Below are positions 50,944 to 59,837 of a DNA stretch of 64,000 nucleotides, in pieces. Every line of letters starts with the position of its first letter. Positions within the stretch are counted from its first letter, which is position 1. Made by a program: the position numbers and the translations under genes. The stretch comes from Bacillota bacterium (GTDB lineage Bacteria > Bacillota > UBA4882 > UBA8346): positions 124,001 through 188,000 of the forward strand of contig JAEZCE010000086.1 of the NCBI GenBank assembly GCA_023429995.1. Direction: 5' to 3'. The notes under the pieces are model-generated. The model saw only the letters and a list, made by a program, of their open reading frames with translations. It ran no database searches and was not told the origin of the DNA.

Positions 50944-51834
50944 ATGTTTTCGACCAAAAACATGTTTAAAGCTGGACAGCCATATTTTTACGTAGGTCCA
51001 TCTCTACTGCTCCTATTGGCTTTGCTGGTATATCCCTTATTTCAAGTCATTAGGCTGAGTCTCTTTGAAGTGGGAACATCGTCCAATACGTTCATTGGTT
51101 TGAAGAATTACACACAATTGTTGGCCGATCCGATATTCTTTAAAGCCCTGTATCAGACGGTTTATTTTACTCTGGGGAGTGTTTTCTTTCATTTTTTCAT
51201 TGGTTTAGGATTAGCTTTGATGTTGAATCAACCTGTCAATCAGAAGTTCCGCAATACTTTACGCGGTATTTTAATCATTCCATGGTTAATCGCTCCTACC
51301 GTGGCTGCGATGATTTGGGTTCTTATCTATAATCCTTTCGGGATTCTCAATGGCTTGTTGGCGACGCTGGGAATCATCAAAGCGGGGGTAGCCAGTATAA
51401 ACTGGTTGGGTAACCCGGATTATTCCTTGTTTTCAGTGACATTAGTCAATATATGGCGCGGTTTCCCGTTTATAATGGTTATGTTATTGGCGGGGCTGCA
51501 AGGGATTCCTGGAGAGCTTTATGAAGCGGGGATGCTTGATGGGGCTAATTCCTGGAAATCATTTTGGTATATCACTCTTCCTTCGCTGAAGGGGACATTT
51601 ATGACCGTTGGATTGCTGGATACCATTTGGACATTCAGACATTTTGACACGATTTTCACCATGACGGGCGGTGGGCCTATCAATTCATCGGAAGTGATGA
51701 CAAGCTACATTTATAATTTGGCGTTCCGCTCACTTCGTTGGGGATACGCATCCGCTGAAGCTGTAATCATGTTTCTAATTCTATTGATTTTCAGCTTGAT
51801 CTATATTCAGCGTGTTAGAAAAGAGGAGGTATGA
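50944..51834 (+). CDS. Sugar ABC transporter permease, MalF/UgpA type
   Basis: About 296 residues, six predicted membrane helices, EAA loop LYEAGMLDGANSWKSFWYITLPSLKG. AAAGGAG precedes ATG 50944. Its stop overlaps the next permease start by 4 nt (ATGA). No ATPase gene is nearby, again suggesting a shared MsmX-like ATPase. Confidence 0.92.
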   Translation: MFSTKNMFKAGQPYFYVGPSLLLLLALLVYPLFQVIRLSLFEVGTSSNTFIGLKNYTQLLADPIFFKALYQTVYFTLGSVFFHFFIGLGLALMLNQPVNQKFRNTLRGILIIPWLIAPTVAAMIWVLIYNPFGILNGLLATLGIIKAGVASINWLGNPDYSLFSVTLVNIWRGFPFIMVMLLAGLQGIPGELYEAGMLDGANSWKSFWYITLPSLKGTFMTVGLLDTIWTFRHFDTIFTMTGGGPINSSEVMTSYIYNLAFRSLRWGYASAEAVIMFLILLIFSLIYIQRVRKEEV

Positions 51835-52679
51835 ACGTGACTGCTTCCGGAAGATCCACCTCATGGATGACAAAGATTTTTTTATATGGCGGACTGATAT
51901 TTTCTACGTTTATTTTAGCATTACCGGTGTTTTGGATGGTCAGCATATCTTTTCGGAATAATGTGGAGGTTATGAAGATTCCGCCGACCTGGTTTCCTCA
52001 AATCTTTACAGCGGCTTCGTATTTGAAGGTTTTATCCGAACCCCGTTATTTGCAATGCTTTTGGAATAGCTATTTTATCTCCATTGTCGTTACGTTACTG
52101 GCACTGTTTTTTGGTACTTTGGCCGGATACGGTATTGCCAGATTTAAATTCCCCGGTAAAAGTCTGTTAATTATTTTCTTATTGATTACTCAGACTTTTC
52201 CATTGGTGTTATTAACGATACCTTATTTTAAAGTGATGGTTGCTCTCGGTTTGTATGATACGCTACTGGCATTGATTTTAGTGTATTTATCATTTTGTTT
52301 GCCATTTTGTATTTTGATGTTGCGCAATTATTTTGTAAGTTTGCCTGAAGAATTAGAAGAAGCAGCCATGGTGGATGGTTGCAGTCGTTTTGGAGCGGTA
52401 TGGCGGGTTACCGTTAGACTGAGTTTTCCGGCGATGGTTGGAACCGGTTTATATACCTTTTTGTTAGCCTGGAATGAGTTTTTATTTGCTATGATTTTAG
52501 TCGAATCTTGGTCCAACCGGGTTATTACGATGGCAATTTATAGCATGCTTTCTGAATTCATCACGGACTGGGCGTCTATGATGACTTTTTCCGTCTTGGC
52601 CAGTCTGCCTATAATGATTGTTTTCATTTTTCTCCAAAAATACGTTATCAAGGGTATGACTATGGGGGCCATTAAATAG
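51831..52679 (+). CDS. Sugar ABC transporter permease, MalG/UgpE type
   Basis: 282 residues, six membrane helices, EAA loop LEEAAMVDGCSRFGAVWRVTVRLSFPAMVG. Coupled to the upstream permease by a 4-nt overlap. It forms the importer with the genes at 49526 and 50944. The operon with transketolase suggests a pentose, polyol or sugar-acid substrate. Confidence 0.92.
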   Translation: MNVTASGRSTSWMTKIFLYGGLIFSTFILALPVFWMVSISFRNNVEVMKIPPTWFPQIFTAASYLKVLSEPRYLQCFWNSYFISIVVTLLALFFGTLAGYGIARFKFPGKSLLIIFLLITQTFPLVLLTIPYFKVMVALGLYDTLLALILVYLSFCLPFCILMLRNYFVSLPEELEEAAMVDGCSRFGAVWRVTVRLSFPAMVGTGLYTFLLAWNEFLFAMILVESWSNRVITMAIYSMLSEFITDWASMMTFSVLASLPIMIVFIFLQKYVIKGMTMGAIK

Positions 52680-52713
52680 TCAAGAAGAAGATCGGTACAA
52701 TTGGAGGGTTTCG

Positions 52714-52845
52714 GTGATTCATGAATCTAAATTTATCGGCAAAACGTTTTCTGATGGTTTTATTCAGGTAACCTTAATGGGGCCAACAACTTCTGAAAAC
52801 ATAGCCGAAAGATTATATTCGGAGGTTGAAATGTGGAAATACTAG
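52714..52845 (+). CDS. 43-residue ORF overlapping the GntR gene start, unrecognised
   Basis: GTG 52714 has GGAGG 6 nt upstream. The frame encodes MIHESKFIGKTFSDGFIQVT, then a polar C-terminus ending EVEMWKY, and stops at 52845, 13 nt inside the GntR gene. The GntR ribosome site lies within it, suggesting translational coupling. It may be a real small protein or the remnant of a longer gene. Confidence 0.5.
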   Translation: MIHESKFIGKTFSDGFIQVTLMGPTTSENIAERLYSEVEMWKY

Positions 52846-53513
52846 GGCGAGTCTCGGGTGAATCATCAAGAGAATATATTAACCGTGTCCTGAGAACCAA
52901 TATCGTGAATCTTTGTCTAGAACCGGGACAGATAATCACCGAAAATGAAATCGCGGAAAAACTTAGTGTGAGCAGGACACCGGTCCGGGAAGCTATTATT
53001 AAGCTGGTACAAGTGCAGTTGATAGAAGTTTTTCCCCAAAAAGGAACATGTGTCTCCTTGGTTGACCTGGAACTCGTTGAAGAGGCAAGGTTTTTAAGAA
53101 ATACCTTGGAAAAAGCTGTGGTCAGGCTGGCCTGTCAGGGAATCAATGAAGAGTACATCAGTGAACTTGAAGCGAACTTGAACTTGCACCAATTTTACGC
53201 CGGTAAAAAAAACTATTTCAAATTTATGGAAATGGATAATGAATTTCATCACATTATTTTTAAAGCCTGCAAAAAAAATCGTATTTATTCCTTGCTGGAA
53301 ACGATGAACTCTCACCTGGATCGGATAAGAATGCTGCGGTTGGCCGCGAATATTGATGTGGAAGAGATAATTTTGCAGCATCGTAAAATCATATCCGTTC
53401 TTAAGGAAGGCAACGCCGATAAAGCGGAAGAAATTATGGCTGAGCATTTGAGCAGTCCCAGGATAGAGCAGGAAATATTAAGGCAACAATATCCAAAGTA
53501 TTTTAAAGGTTAG
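52833..53513 (+). CDS. GntR-family regulator, FCD (FadR) subfamily
   Basis: 226 residues from GTG with GGAGG at 7 nt. Winged HTH at 20-75 (ITENEIAEKLSVSRTPVREAIIKLVQ cut: ITENEIAEKLSVSRTPVREA). FCD ligand domain at 85-220 with metal-type residues in MDNEFHHIIF and LQHRKIISVL. It probably represses the operon at 47653 through the inverted repeats at 47464-47499 and is released by a sugar-derived acid. Confidence 0.92.
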   Translation: MEILGRVSGESSREYINRVLRTNIVNLCLEPGQIITENEIAEKLSVSRTPVREAIIKLVQVQLIEVFPQKGTCVSLVDLELVEEARFLRNTLEKAVVRLACQGINEEYISELEANLNLHQFYAGKKNYFKFMEMDNEFHHIIFKACKKNRIYSLLETMNSHLDRIRMLRLAANIDVEEIILQHRKIISVLKEGNADKAEEIMAEHLSSPRIEQEILRQQYPKYFKG

Positions 53514-53584
53514 TCTTGAGCGGGTTGTCGTAATAAATGGATTCGCTTGATAAACCATAGAAAAACGACGAGGGAGTTGGAATA

Positions 53585-54256
53585 TTGACGCTTCAGGAAA
53601 TAAAAGCCATGAATCCGGATATCATAATAGACGATGTAAGAAACAACAAATTTGCCCAATATGGCCGGGTATTAGAGGGATTTGACCTCATTGGCGTGTT
53701 GGAATACGCCCTAAAAATTGTTAAAATTCCCGAATGTGGCAATGTATATTCGGCATCGGTAAAAGAAATCGAAGATTTTCCGGTAATTAAAAACATTCAA
53801 GAGGAAATATACGGGCAAATGCCGATACAAGCTGGAACATGCGGGGGACAAAATACGTTGTGTTCCGGATTTGAATACCATCAGGGGAGTGAAACTATTA
53901 TTGCGGTAACCGACTGTCTGTTATTTCTGGGAAAGCTGCAGGATATGGATGGTTGTACCTATGATGCCGCTAAAGCCCAAGCATTTTATCTGTCTAAAGG
54001 TACAGCCATCGAAATATATTCGACGACTTTACACTATTCTCCTTGCAAAGTCATGGAGGAAGGATTCATTACCTTGGTCATTCTTCCCAAAGGAACGGGT
54101 TTACCCCTCGAAGGATTAGAATCCCCGGTGAGGAGGAATCGACTTTTGGTTCAGAAAAATAAATTTGTGATGGTACATTCCTCACAAACGGCCAAAATTG
54201 AAACGGGTGTTTTCCCGGGATTAAAAGGAGAACTCTTTGAAGTGAAATTTCAATAA
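53585..54256 (+). CDS. DUF4867 family protein
   Basis: 223 residues from TTG with GGGAG at 8 nt. LPKGTGLPLEGLES, CGGQNTLCSGFEYHQGSE and CLLFLGKLQDMDG match DUF4867, a cupin-like family found in sugar-utilisation operons. The Cys/His pattern and position after the GntR gene fit a sugar-phosphate isomerase or sensor role, but no reaction is established. Confidence 0.75.
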   Translation: MTLQEIKAMNPDIIIDDVRNNKFAQYGRVLEGFDLIGVLEYALKIVKIPECGNVYSASVKEIEDFPVIKNIQEEIYGQMPIQAGTCGGQNTLCSGFEYHQGSETIIAVTDCLLFLGKLQDMDGCTYDAAKAQAFYLSKGTAIEIYSTTLHYSPCKVMEEGFITLVILPKGTGLPLEGLESPVRRNRLLVQKNKFVMVHSSQTAKIETGVFPGLKGELFEVKFQ

Positions 54257-54290
54257 ACAGCTTAGATATAGTAAGGAATGTTTGAGCTAA

Positions 54291-54332
54291 ATCCCCATCA
54301 AAAACGTTAATACGTTATGATGGGGATTTTTA
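54291..54332 (+). terminator. Terminator of the transketolase/ABC operon
   Basis: ATCCCCATCA pairs with TGATGGGGAT, followed by TTTTTAA. Confidence 0.85.
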
Positions 54333-54424
54333 ATTCTCGTTTTAATTTTCTACTAGCTCTTTCCGTCAAAAAGAGAGATAATGATTTTATTGCAATTTAG
54401 GTGCGGAGGACCGTTTCATTCATC

Positions 54425-55360
54425 ATGAAAAATCAAAATTTACTTGGACATTTACTGGCTTTGATAACCGTTTTTATCTGGGGTATTACATTTATATCCA
54501 CAAAGATTCTTTTAACGGAGTTGACACCGGTTGAAATATTATTTTACCGGTTTATCATTGCGTATATCGTTTTATTTCTGATATACCCCAAAATCCAAAA
54601 GAGCATCAAGTTCCGGGAGGAACTGCTTTTTTTCGGTTTGGGCGCAACCGGAGTCACATTCTATTTCCTTTTTGAAAACATCGCTTTACAATTTTCCCTG
54701 GCTTCCAATGTCAGTTTGTTAATCTCGGCTGCGCCCATTCTGACGGCCCTTGTAGCCCATTTTACATTTGGCGATGAAAAATTAAGCCACCGGGTGATAG
54801 AAGGCTTTATTGTGGCGATGGCCGGGATCGCCCTGGTGGTTTTTAATGGGAAATTGGTATTGCAACTGAATCCTTTAGGCGATATGCTCGCTATTCTTGC
54901 GGCGCTGGTTTGGGCGATATATTCCGTATTGTTGAAGAAAATTGGACCCGACTGGCATCCGGTTTATGTGGTTCGCAAAACTTTTTTTTATGGCTTAGTA
55001 ACCACTGCGCCGTGGCTTTTTTGGTTTAAGGAAGATCTGAAGGTCGGTCATCAGCTGGGATTCCCGGTTGTCTTCAATGTTTTATTTTTGGGACTTATTG
55101 CCTCGGCATTGTGCTATGTCATGTGGAATCAGTCGGTCAAAAGAATCGGGGTTGTAAAATCCGGCAATTACATTTATCTGGTGCCGCTGGTTACCATGAT
55201 TGCTTCAGTTTTGGTATTAAAAGAAAAAGTGACCGGATGGATGATTTTGGGAGGATTATTGATATTTTGCGGGGTTTACATTGCAGAACGGGGGATTGGG
55301 TTTAACCGCTATTTTAAGAAATCTTCCAAAACTGAGCAGGTTCCCCTTGGCGGCAAATGA
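54425..55360 (+). CDS. EamA (DMT) family transporter
   Basis: About 311 residues with ten hydrophobic helices in two repeats (LALITVFIWGITFISTKILL; LAILAALVWAIYSVLLKKIG). GGAGG at 54405 is 15 nt from ATG 54425, so the start is uncertain; GTG 54401 is the alternative. A likely metabolite exporter of unknown substrate; monocistronic. Confidence 0.85.
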   Translation: MKNQNLLGHLLALITVFIWGITFISTKILLTELTPVEILFYRFIIAYIVLFLIYPKIQKSIKFREELLFFGLGATGVTFYFLFENIALQFSLASNVSLLISAAPILTALVAHFTFGDEKLSHRVIEGFIVAMAGIALVVFNGKLVLQLNPLGDMLAILAALVWAIYSVLLKKIGPDWHPVYVVRKTFFYGLVTTAPWLFWFKEDLKVGHQLGFPVVFNVLFLGLIASALCYVMWNQSVKRIGVVKSGNYIYLVPLVTMIASVLVLKEKVTGWMILGGLLIFCGVYIAERGIGFNRYFKKSSKTEQVPLGGK

Positions 55361-55475
55361 AGAACCACGGATGAAACATGATCGAGAATAGAATGAATGC
55401 CCGGAAAACAATTTTTTACAAGACAAGATTCCTCCGGTAAGGTATTCTGGAAGAAACTTCAGGAGGAATTTGCAT

Positions 55476-55889
55476 ATGAAATTGGTGATGGTCATCAATC
55501 AGGAATTGCCGTTGGGACTGATCGCAAATACCGCTGCCGTGCTGGGCTTAAGTGTAGGAGACAGGGTGAGGGGGCTAACCGGGCCGGATATTACCGATGG
55601 AGCCGGGCGAATCCACGCCGGGATAACGAAGGTCAATATTCCCGTCTTGGGAGCGAGCGCCGTGGTTTTAGAGGGCCTTTACGAACGCCTTATGGAAGAG
55701 AGCGTTAGCGATAGTGATATTCAAATCATTGATTTTAATACCGTGGCTCAACGGTGCAAAAATTATGATGATTATACCCGGGAACTGGCCGCCTGCGGCC
55801 AGGATGCGTTTGAATATTTAGGTCTCTGTTTGTACGGACCGGAGCAAAAGATTAATCGACTGACAGGAAATTTGAGGTTATTGCGATAA
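55476..55889 (+). CDS. DUF2000 family protein
   Basis: About 137 residues: KLVMVINQELPLGLIANTAAVLG, GAGRIHAGITKVNIPVLGA and ELAACGQDAFEYLGLCLYG match DUF2000 (a peptidyl-tRNA hydrolase PTH2-like fold). AGGAGG lies 9 nt before ATG 55476. Function unknown. Confidence 0.8.
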   Translation: MKLVMVINQELPLGLIANTAAVLGLSVGDRVRGLTGPDITDGAGRIHAGITKVNIPVLGASAVVLEGLYERLMEESVSDSDIQIIDFNTVAQRCKNYDDYTRELAACGQDAFEYLGLCLYGPEQKINRLTGNLRLLR

Positions 55890-55922
55890 ATTTTCAATCT
55901 TACGATATTCTTCGCTCTACCA

Positions 55923-55951
55923 TTGACAGGAAGGGAACCATTTGTTATAGT
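55923..55951 (+). promoter_or_regulatory. Promoter of the T-box operon
   Basis: TTGACA (55923-55928), 17-bp spacer, TATAGT (55946-55951): near-consensus, directly upstream of the T-box leader. Confidence 0.85.
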
Positions 55952-55959
55952 CGTAGTGA

Positions 55960-56187
55960 ACTAAATAATCGGCGATGAAAAAGAGAGCCTTTGGTGGACC
56001 GTTTAGAGAGTCGGGGGGTGGTGAAACCCGGCCGGTTGAAGATGGGCTGGCGCTTTGGAGTTGATAAAGATTGAAGAGGATTCATTCTCTCGCTAAAGCG
56101 AAAGCTTCGCCAAGGAGAGCGGTGAATCAAACAGGGTGGAACCGCGGGAGACTCTCGCCCCTGAAGGGAAGAGGGTTCCTTTTTTTT
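55960..56187 (+). promoter_or_regulatory. T-box riboswitch leader (predicted tRNA-Gly)
   Basis: The hallmark T-box AGGGTGGAACCGCGGG is at 56133-56148. Stem I elements are upstream (GAGAGTCGGGGGGTGGTGAA near 56008). The terminator is GGAACC (56138-56143) with GGTTCC (56174-56179) and eight T; the T-box sequence itself is the competing antiterminator that binds an uncharged tRNA end. Glycine specificity is inferred from glyQS downstream; the specifier codon was not fixed by eye. Leader lies upstream of the SpoIIM-like gene and glyQS. Confidence 0.9.
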
Positions 56188-56208
56188 ATCCGGGGGAGGT
56201 ATTTTAGG

Positions 56209-56862
56209 GTGAAATTCATGGAGTTTCAAAATTTCCGCAGAAAAATGGTCCAGCTTTTGAAAAGGGATTGGCGTTTTTTTCTTTGGACATCATGGCTTTT
56301 AATCTTGGGAGTGGGAATTGGGGTGAGCCTCTCTCAAAATAACCCGATGATTGTCATGATCACCAAAGCATCCCTTCAAAAACTTGCCCAGCTCAAAGAG
56401 TGGTTTGTTCAGGCGCCGCTCATCGGAAAGATCGGCCTGTTATGGTGCAATAATCTTCTTGCATCGTTATTTTCAGTGGTTCTTGGGATCTTTACTTTTC
56501 CTCCGGTGGTGAGTTTGATTGAGAATGGAGTGCTTTTAGGCTTTTTGCAAAAGACGTTAGCGTTACGGCATGGAATATCGCCTGTTTGGTATTATTTATC
56601 TCTGGCGCCGCACGGCATTTTTGAGCTGCCGGCTTTCATCATCGCTTCCGGTTTAGGGATTCGTTTTGGTTTGATTCCCTGGCGGCTAATGTACCATGAA
56701 TTAGCCAAACATGACTCACCGCCGTTGTTTCGGGAATTTTTTCAAGACTTGCCTTATTATGCGATTTTAATAGTATTGATGTTACTGGTGGCGGCTGTTT
56801 TAGAAGTAACCGTGAGTCCGCTGGTTATGAAAATCGTGGGTTTAAAAACATTGGGTATCTGA
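56209..56862 (+). CDS. SpoIIM/DUF95-family membrane protein
   Basis: About 218 residues with hydrophobic segments including WTSWLLILGVGIGVSLS, ASLFSVVLGIFTFPPVVSLI and YYAILIVLMLLVAAVLEV, and the family stretch LAPHGIFELPAFIIASGLGIRFG. The family includes sporulation protein II M and stand-alone membrane proteins. GTG 56209 has GGGGAGG at 9 nt; ATG 56218 is the alternative. It lies between the T-box and glyQS, so it appears glycine-regulated. Confidence 0.82.
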   Translation: MKFMEFQNFRRKMVQLLKRDWRFFLWTSWLLILGVGIGVSLSQNNPMIVMITKASLQKLAQLKEWFVQAPLIGKIGLLWCNNLLASLFSVVLGIFTFPPVVSLIENGVLLGFLQKTLALRHGISPVWYYLSLAPHGIFELPAFIIASGLGIRFGLIPWRLMYHELAKHDSPPLFREFFQDLPYYAILIVLMLLVAAVLEVTVSPLVMKIVGLKTLGI

Positions 56863-56897
56863 AAATAAAATTAAATATGGAAACGGGGGATTTTTAA

Positions 56898-58211
56898 ATG
56901 GCTGAAGTGCAAGCTACGACAACAATGGACAAAATCGTCTCATTAGCCAAACGGCGGGGATTTGTTTTTCAATCCAGTGAGATTTATGGAGGATTAAACA
57001 GTTGCTGGGATTACGGCCCACTGGGAGTGGAACTGAAAAACAATGTAAAACAGGCTTGGCGCCGTAAAGTCATTCAGGAACGGGATGATATGGTAGGACT
57101 GGATGCCGCTATTTTGATGCATCCTAAAGTTTGGGAGGCCAGCGGCCATGTGGCAGGATTTTCCGACCCGATGGTTGACTGTAAGTCTTGTAAACAACGC
57201 TTCCGGGCCGATCATTTGGAAGGGGACAAATGCCCGGCTTGCGGCGGGGAGTTGACCGAGGCCCGTCAATTCAATCTGATGTTTAAAACTCACATGGGTC
57301 CGGTGGAAGACAGCGCTGCAGTGGTGTATATGCGTCCTGAAACGGCCCAGGGTATTTTTGTCAATTTTAATAACGTTTTAACGACGACCCGGATGAAGCT
57401 GCCATTTGGCATCGCCCAGGTTGGAAAATCATTTCGGAACGAGATTACACCGGGTAATTTCACATTCAGGACCCGGGAATTTGAGCAAATGGAGATCGAA
57501 TATTTCGTCAAACCCGGTACCGATGAGCAGATCCACCAGGAATGGATTAAGCAGCGTTTTCAGTGGTACCTGGACCTGGGGTTGACCAAAGAACGGTTAC
57601 GCCTTCGGGAGCACGAAAAAGATGAATTGGCCCATTATGCCAAGGGTTGTTATGATATTGAGTATTTCTTCCCGATGGGTTGGTCGGAGCTTGAGGGTAT
57701 TGCCAACCGCACTGATTTTGACTTGACCCAGCATTCTAAATACAGTGGGCAACGGATGGATTATTTTGATCAAGAAGCGAACGAACATTATATCCCTTAT
57801 GTTATCGAACCTTCAGCCGGGGCCGATCGGGGTACGCTTGCTTTTCTATTGGATGCTTATCATGAAGAACCGGATAAGGATGAAACCCGGGTGGTACTGA
57901 AGCTTCACCGGGCATTGGCTCCCTATAAGGTGGCTGTTTTACCGTTGTCAAAGAAAGAGCCGTTGCTTGAAATAGCCGGTGGAATCGAAAAAGAATTGCG
58001 TAAGTACTGGATGGTTGACTATGATGATTCGAAAGCCATTGGACGTCGTTATCGCCGTCAGGATGAGATTGGCACCCCTTATTGCGTCACTGTTGATTTT
58101 CAAACTGTTGAAGATAAGGCGGTCACTGTGAGAGATCGGGATACCATGGAACAGGAACGGATTCCCATTGCCGAGTTGACCAAGTATTTAACGGAAAAGC
58201 TGGCCTGGTAA
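56898..58211 (+). CDS. glyQS: Glycyl-tRNA synthetase, alpha2 type
   Basis: 437 residues of class II: motif 2 VGKSFRNEITPGNFTFRTREFEQME cut here to SFRNEITPGNF and FRTREFEQMEIEYF, motif 3 IEPSAGADRGTLAFL, a zinc-type knuckle (CKSCKQRF, CPACGGEL) and the anticodon domain from ~345. It charges tRNA-Gly. GGGGGATTTTTAA precedes the ATG. It is controlled by the T-box upstream of the preceding gene, 36 bp away. Confidence 0.96.
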   Translation: MAEVQATTTMDKIVSLAKRRGFVFQSSEIYGGLNSCWDYGPLGVELKNNVKQAWRRKVIQERDDMVGLDAAILMHPKVWEASGHVAGFSDPMVDCKSCKQRFRADHLEGDKCPACGGELTEARQFNLMFKTHMGPVEDSAAVVYMRPETAQGIFVNFNNVLTTTRMKLPFGIAQVGKSFRNEITPGNFTFRTREFEQMEIEYFVKPGTDEQIHQEWIKQRFQWYLDLGLTKERLRLREHEKDELAHYAKGCYDIEYFFPMGWSELEGIANRTDFDLTQHSKYSGQRMDYFDQEANEHYIPYVIEPSAGADRGTLAFLLDAYHEEPDKDETRVVLKLHRALAPYKVAVLPLSKKEPLLEIAGGIEKELRKYWMVDYDDSKAIGRRYRRQDEIGTPYCVTVDFQTVEDKAVTVRDRDTMEQERIPIAELTKYLTEKLAW

Positions 58212-58242
58212 TTAAGATTTTAATTGTAACCCGTGATGAATG

Positions 58243-58279
58243 AAAAAGCCGGAGAAACTATTCCGGCTTTTTATTTTTT
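58243..58279 (+). terminator. Terminator after glyQS
   Basis: AAAAAGCCGGA/TCCGGCTTTTT with an 8-nt loop, then TTTTTT. Confidence 0.9.
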
Positions 58280-58545
58280 CTGCTCCGATTCAGACACTAC
58301 CGACAAAAAATTATTGATTGTGGGGTAGAAGTTTTTGTACATTCTTATAATAAATTACCAGGATTAGAAGGTTTTTTTAAAATGATAATGAATTTTATTA
58401 CCGAAGATATAATTTGGGTTTGCTGTAAAAAATCATGGGGATAAAAACAATTAAATGAGAGTATTCTTAATTTTTTAGGATGATAAAATAAAAAATTGCG
58501 ACAAATTTGTTAATTTTACATAAACCAGCAAATAGGGTGTGTGGG
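58280..58545. other. AT-rich gap
   Basis: Very AT-rich sequence between the glyQS terminator and the next gene. It contains TATAAT-like strings but no well-spaced promoter and no convincing ORF. Confidence 0.4.
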
Positions 58546-59796
58546 ATGACAGATCTTCAGAAACTGAAAGAAAACGGTAGCGCCAGAGTTATCAAGGCCA
58601 ATGACTACGTATTTCGCCAAGGTGAAACCGGTAATGAAATGTTTATCATTTTATCCGGCAGGGTTGTAGTGACCCTTAAAACCCTCAATGGTTCCTCTTT
58701 GACGATTTCACGCTTGGGAATCGGCGACTTTTTAGGCGAGGTGTCATTAGTCGACGGCTTGCCGCGAAATACTTCCGCAATGGCTGAAGTCGATACGACG
58801 GTGCTGGGGATTACCAAAGACAATTTCCAAAATGCCATTTGTGATCCAACGTCAATTCCTTACCGGATTATTATCGGAATGGTTCATCAAATGAATCAAT
58901 TACACAGTGAAATTGCTAAGTTGAGCGGTAATCAACAATTAGCGGATTCAAACAACGGGATGGACAATATCCAGGGGGAAACGGAAACTGTCGAGCAATC
59001 CGAAGATGACAATTCTGTTCCAACGGTTCAGGAGATAGGCGCCAACCATGCGATTAGTGGATATGGCAATTTGTATCCCGATGGGCATAAGAAGTATGGT
59101 CGGATTGCGCCCGCTAGTTTTAATGACTACTTAATCTCCAGTCAATCAACTTGTCCTGTTTGCGGTAATATTTTTGAAGCCAAGAAATTGTATCAGTCGA
59201 AAATGAAGTTTAAAGCGATGGATCATGATTTCAGAAAACATTATGTGGACTTTGAACCGGTATGGTATTCGATTTGGGTTTGTCCGAAATGTTATTACGC
59301 TAACTTTTATACAGACTACAATGATATCCCGCCCTTTAAAAAGCAGTTGGTACTGGCTAAACTGGAAGAATTAAAAAAACAGTTCTCTTTTCAATTTAGT
59401 GAACCCCGGGCCATTGATCAAGTGTTTGATGCTTTTTATTTGACACTGGTTTGTGCGGAGTTGGTCCATGCAAGTTCCTTGAAATTCGGGAAAATTTGGC
59501 TGCAACTATCCTGGCTGTATCATGATGTTGAAGATCAAGAAATGTTTAGTATGGCTACAGGCCAAGCGTTAAAGGGCTATTATGACGTGATCTATAAAAC
59601 CGGTGAGAATTTGTCCATCGTCCAGGCGCAACAATGTTTCTTATTGCTGGGTGAACTTTATTTACAGAAAGGAAATGAAAAGGAAGCTTTGCATAACTTC
59701 TATACGGCCATTAAAAAAGATGGCGGCAAAGATGCCTTTAATCAACAGGCTGAAGACCGAATTCATGACATTCGCAGAGAAAAAATGAATTTGTAA
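58546..59796 (+). CDS. Cyclic-nucleotide-binding domain fused to DUF2225
   Basis: About 416 residues. CNB/CRP-like domain at ~10-120 (DYVFRQGETGNEMFIILSGR, LGIGDFLGEVSLVDGLPRNTSAMAE), an acidic linker (~125-170), then DUF2225 (~195-410) with zinc knuckles CPVCGNIF and CPKCYYANF and TPR-like helices at the end (GELYLQKGNEKEALHNFYTAIKK). No DNA-binding domain. It probably senses cAMP or a related ligand and relays it through DUF2225, of unknown role. The RBS is weak (AGGGTG). Confidence 0.85.
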   Translation: MTDLQKLKENGSARVIKANDYVFRQGETGNEMFIILSGRVVVTLKTLNGSSLTISRLGIGDFLGEVSLVDGLPRNTSAMAEVDTTVLGITKDNFQNAICDPTSIPYRIIIGMVHQMNQLHSEIAKLSGNQQLADSNNGMDNIQGETETVEQSEDDNSVPTVQEIGANHAISGYGNLYPDGHKKYGRIAPASFNDYLISSQSTCPVCGNIFEAKKLYQSKMKFKAMDHDFRKHYVDFEPVWYSIWVCPKCYYANFYTDYNDIPPFKKQLVLAKLEELKKQFSFQFSEPRAIDQVFDAFYLTLVCAELVHASSLKFGKIWLQLSWLYHDVEDQEMFSMATGQALKGYYDVIYKTGENLSIVQAQQCFLLLGELYLQKGNEKEALHNFYTAIKKDGGKDAFNQQAEDRIHDIRREKMNL

Positions 59797-59837
59797 GGCT
59801 TTCATGATGTGAGATTTTGGCGATTGGCCCTGCTTTT

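Noticed and set aside
58380..58443. 20-codon ORF MIMNFITEDIIWVCC...
   Set aside because: Poor ribosome site spacing and AT-rich context; not supportable.
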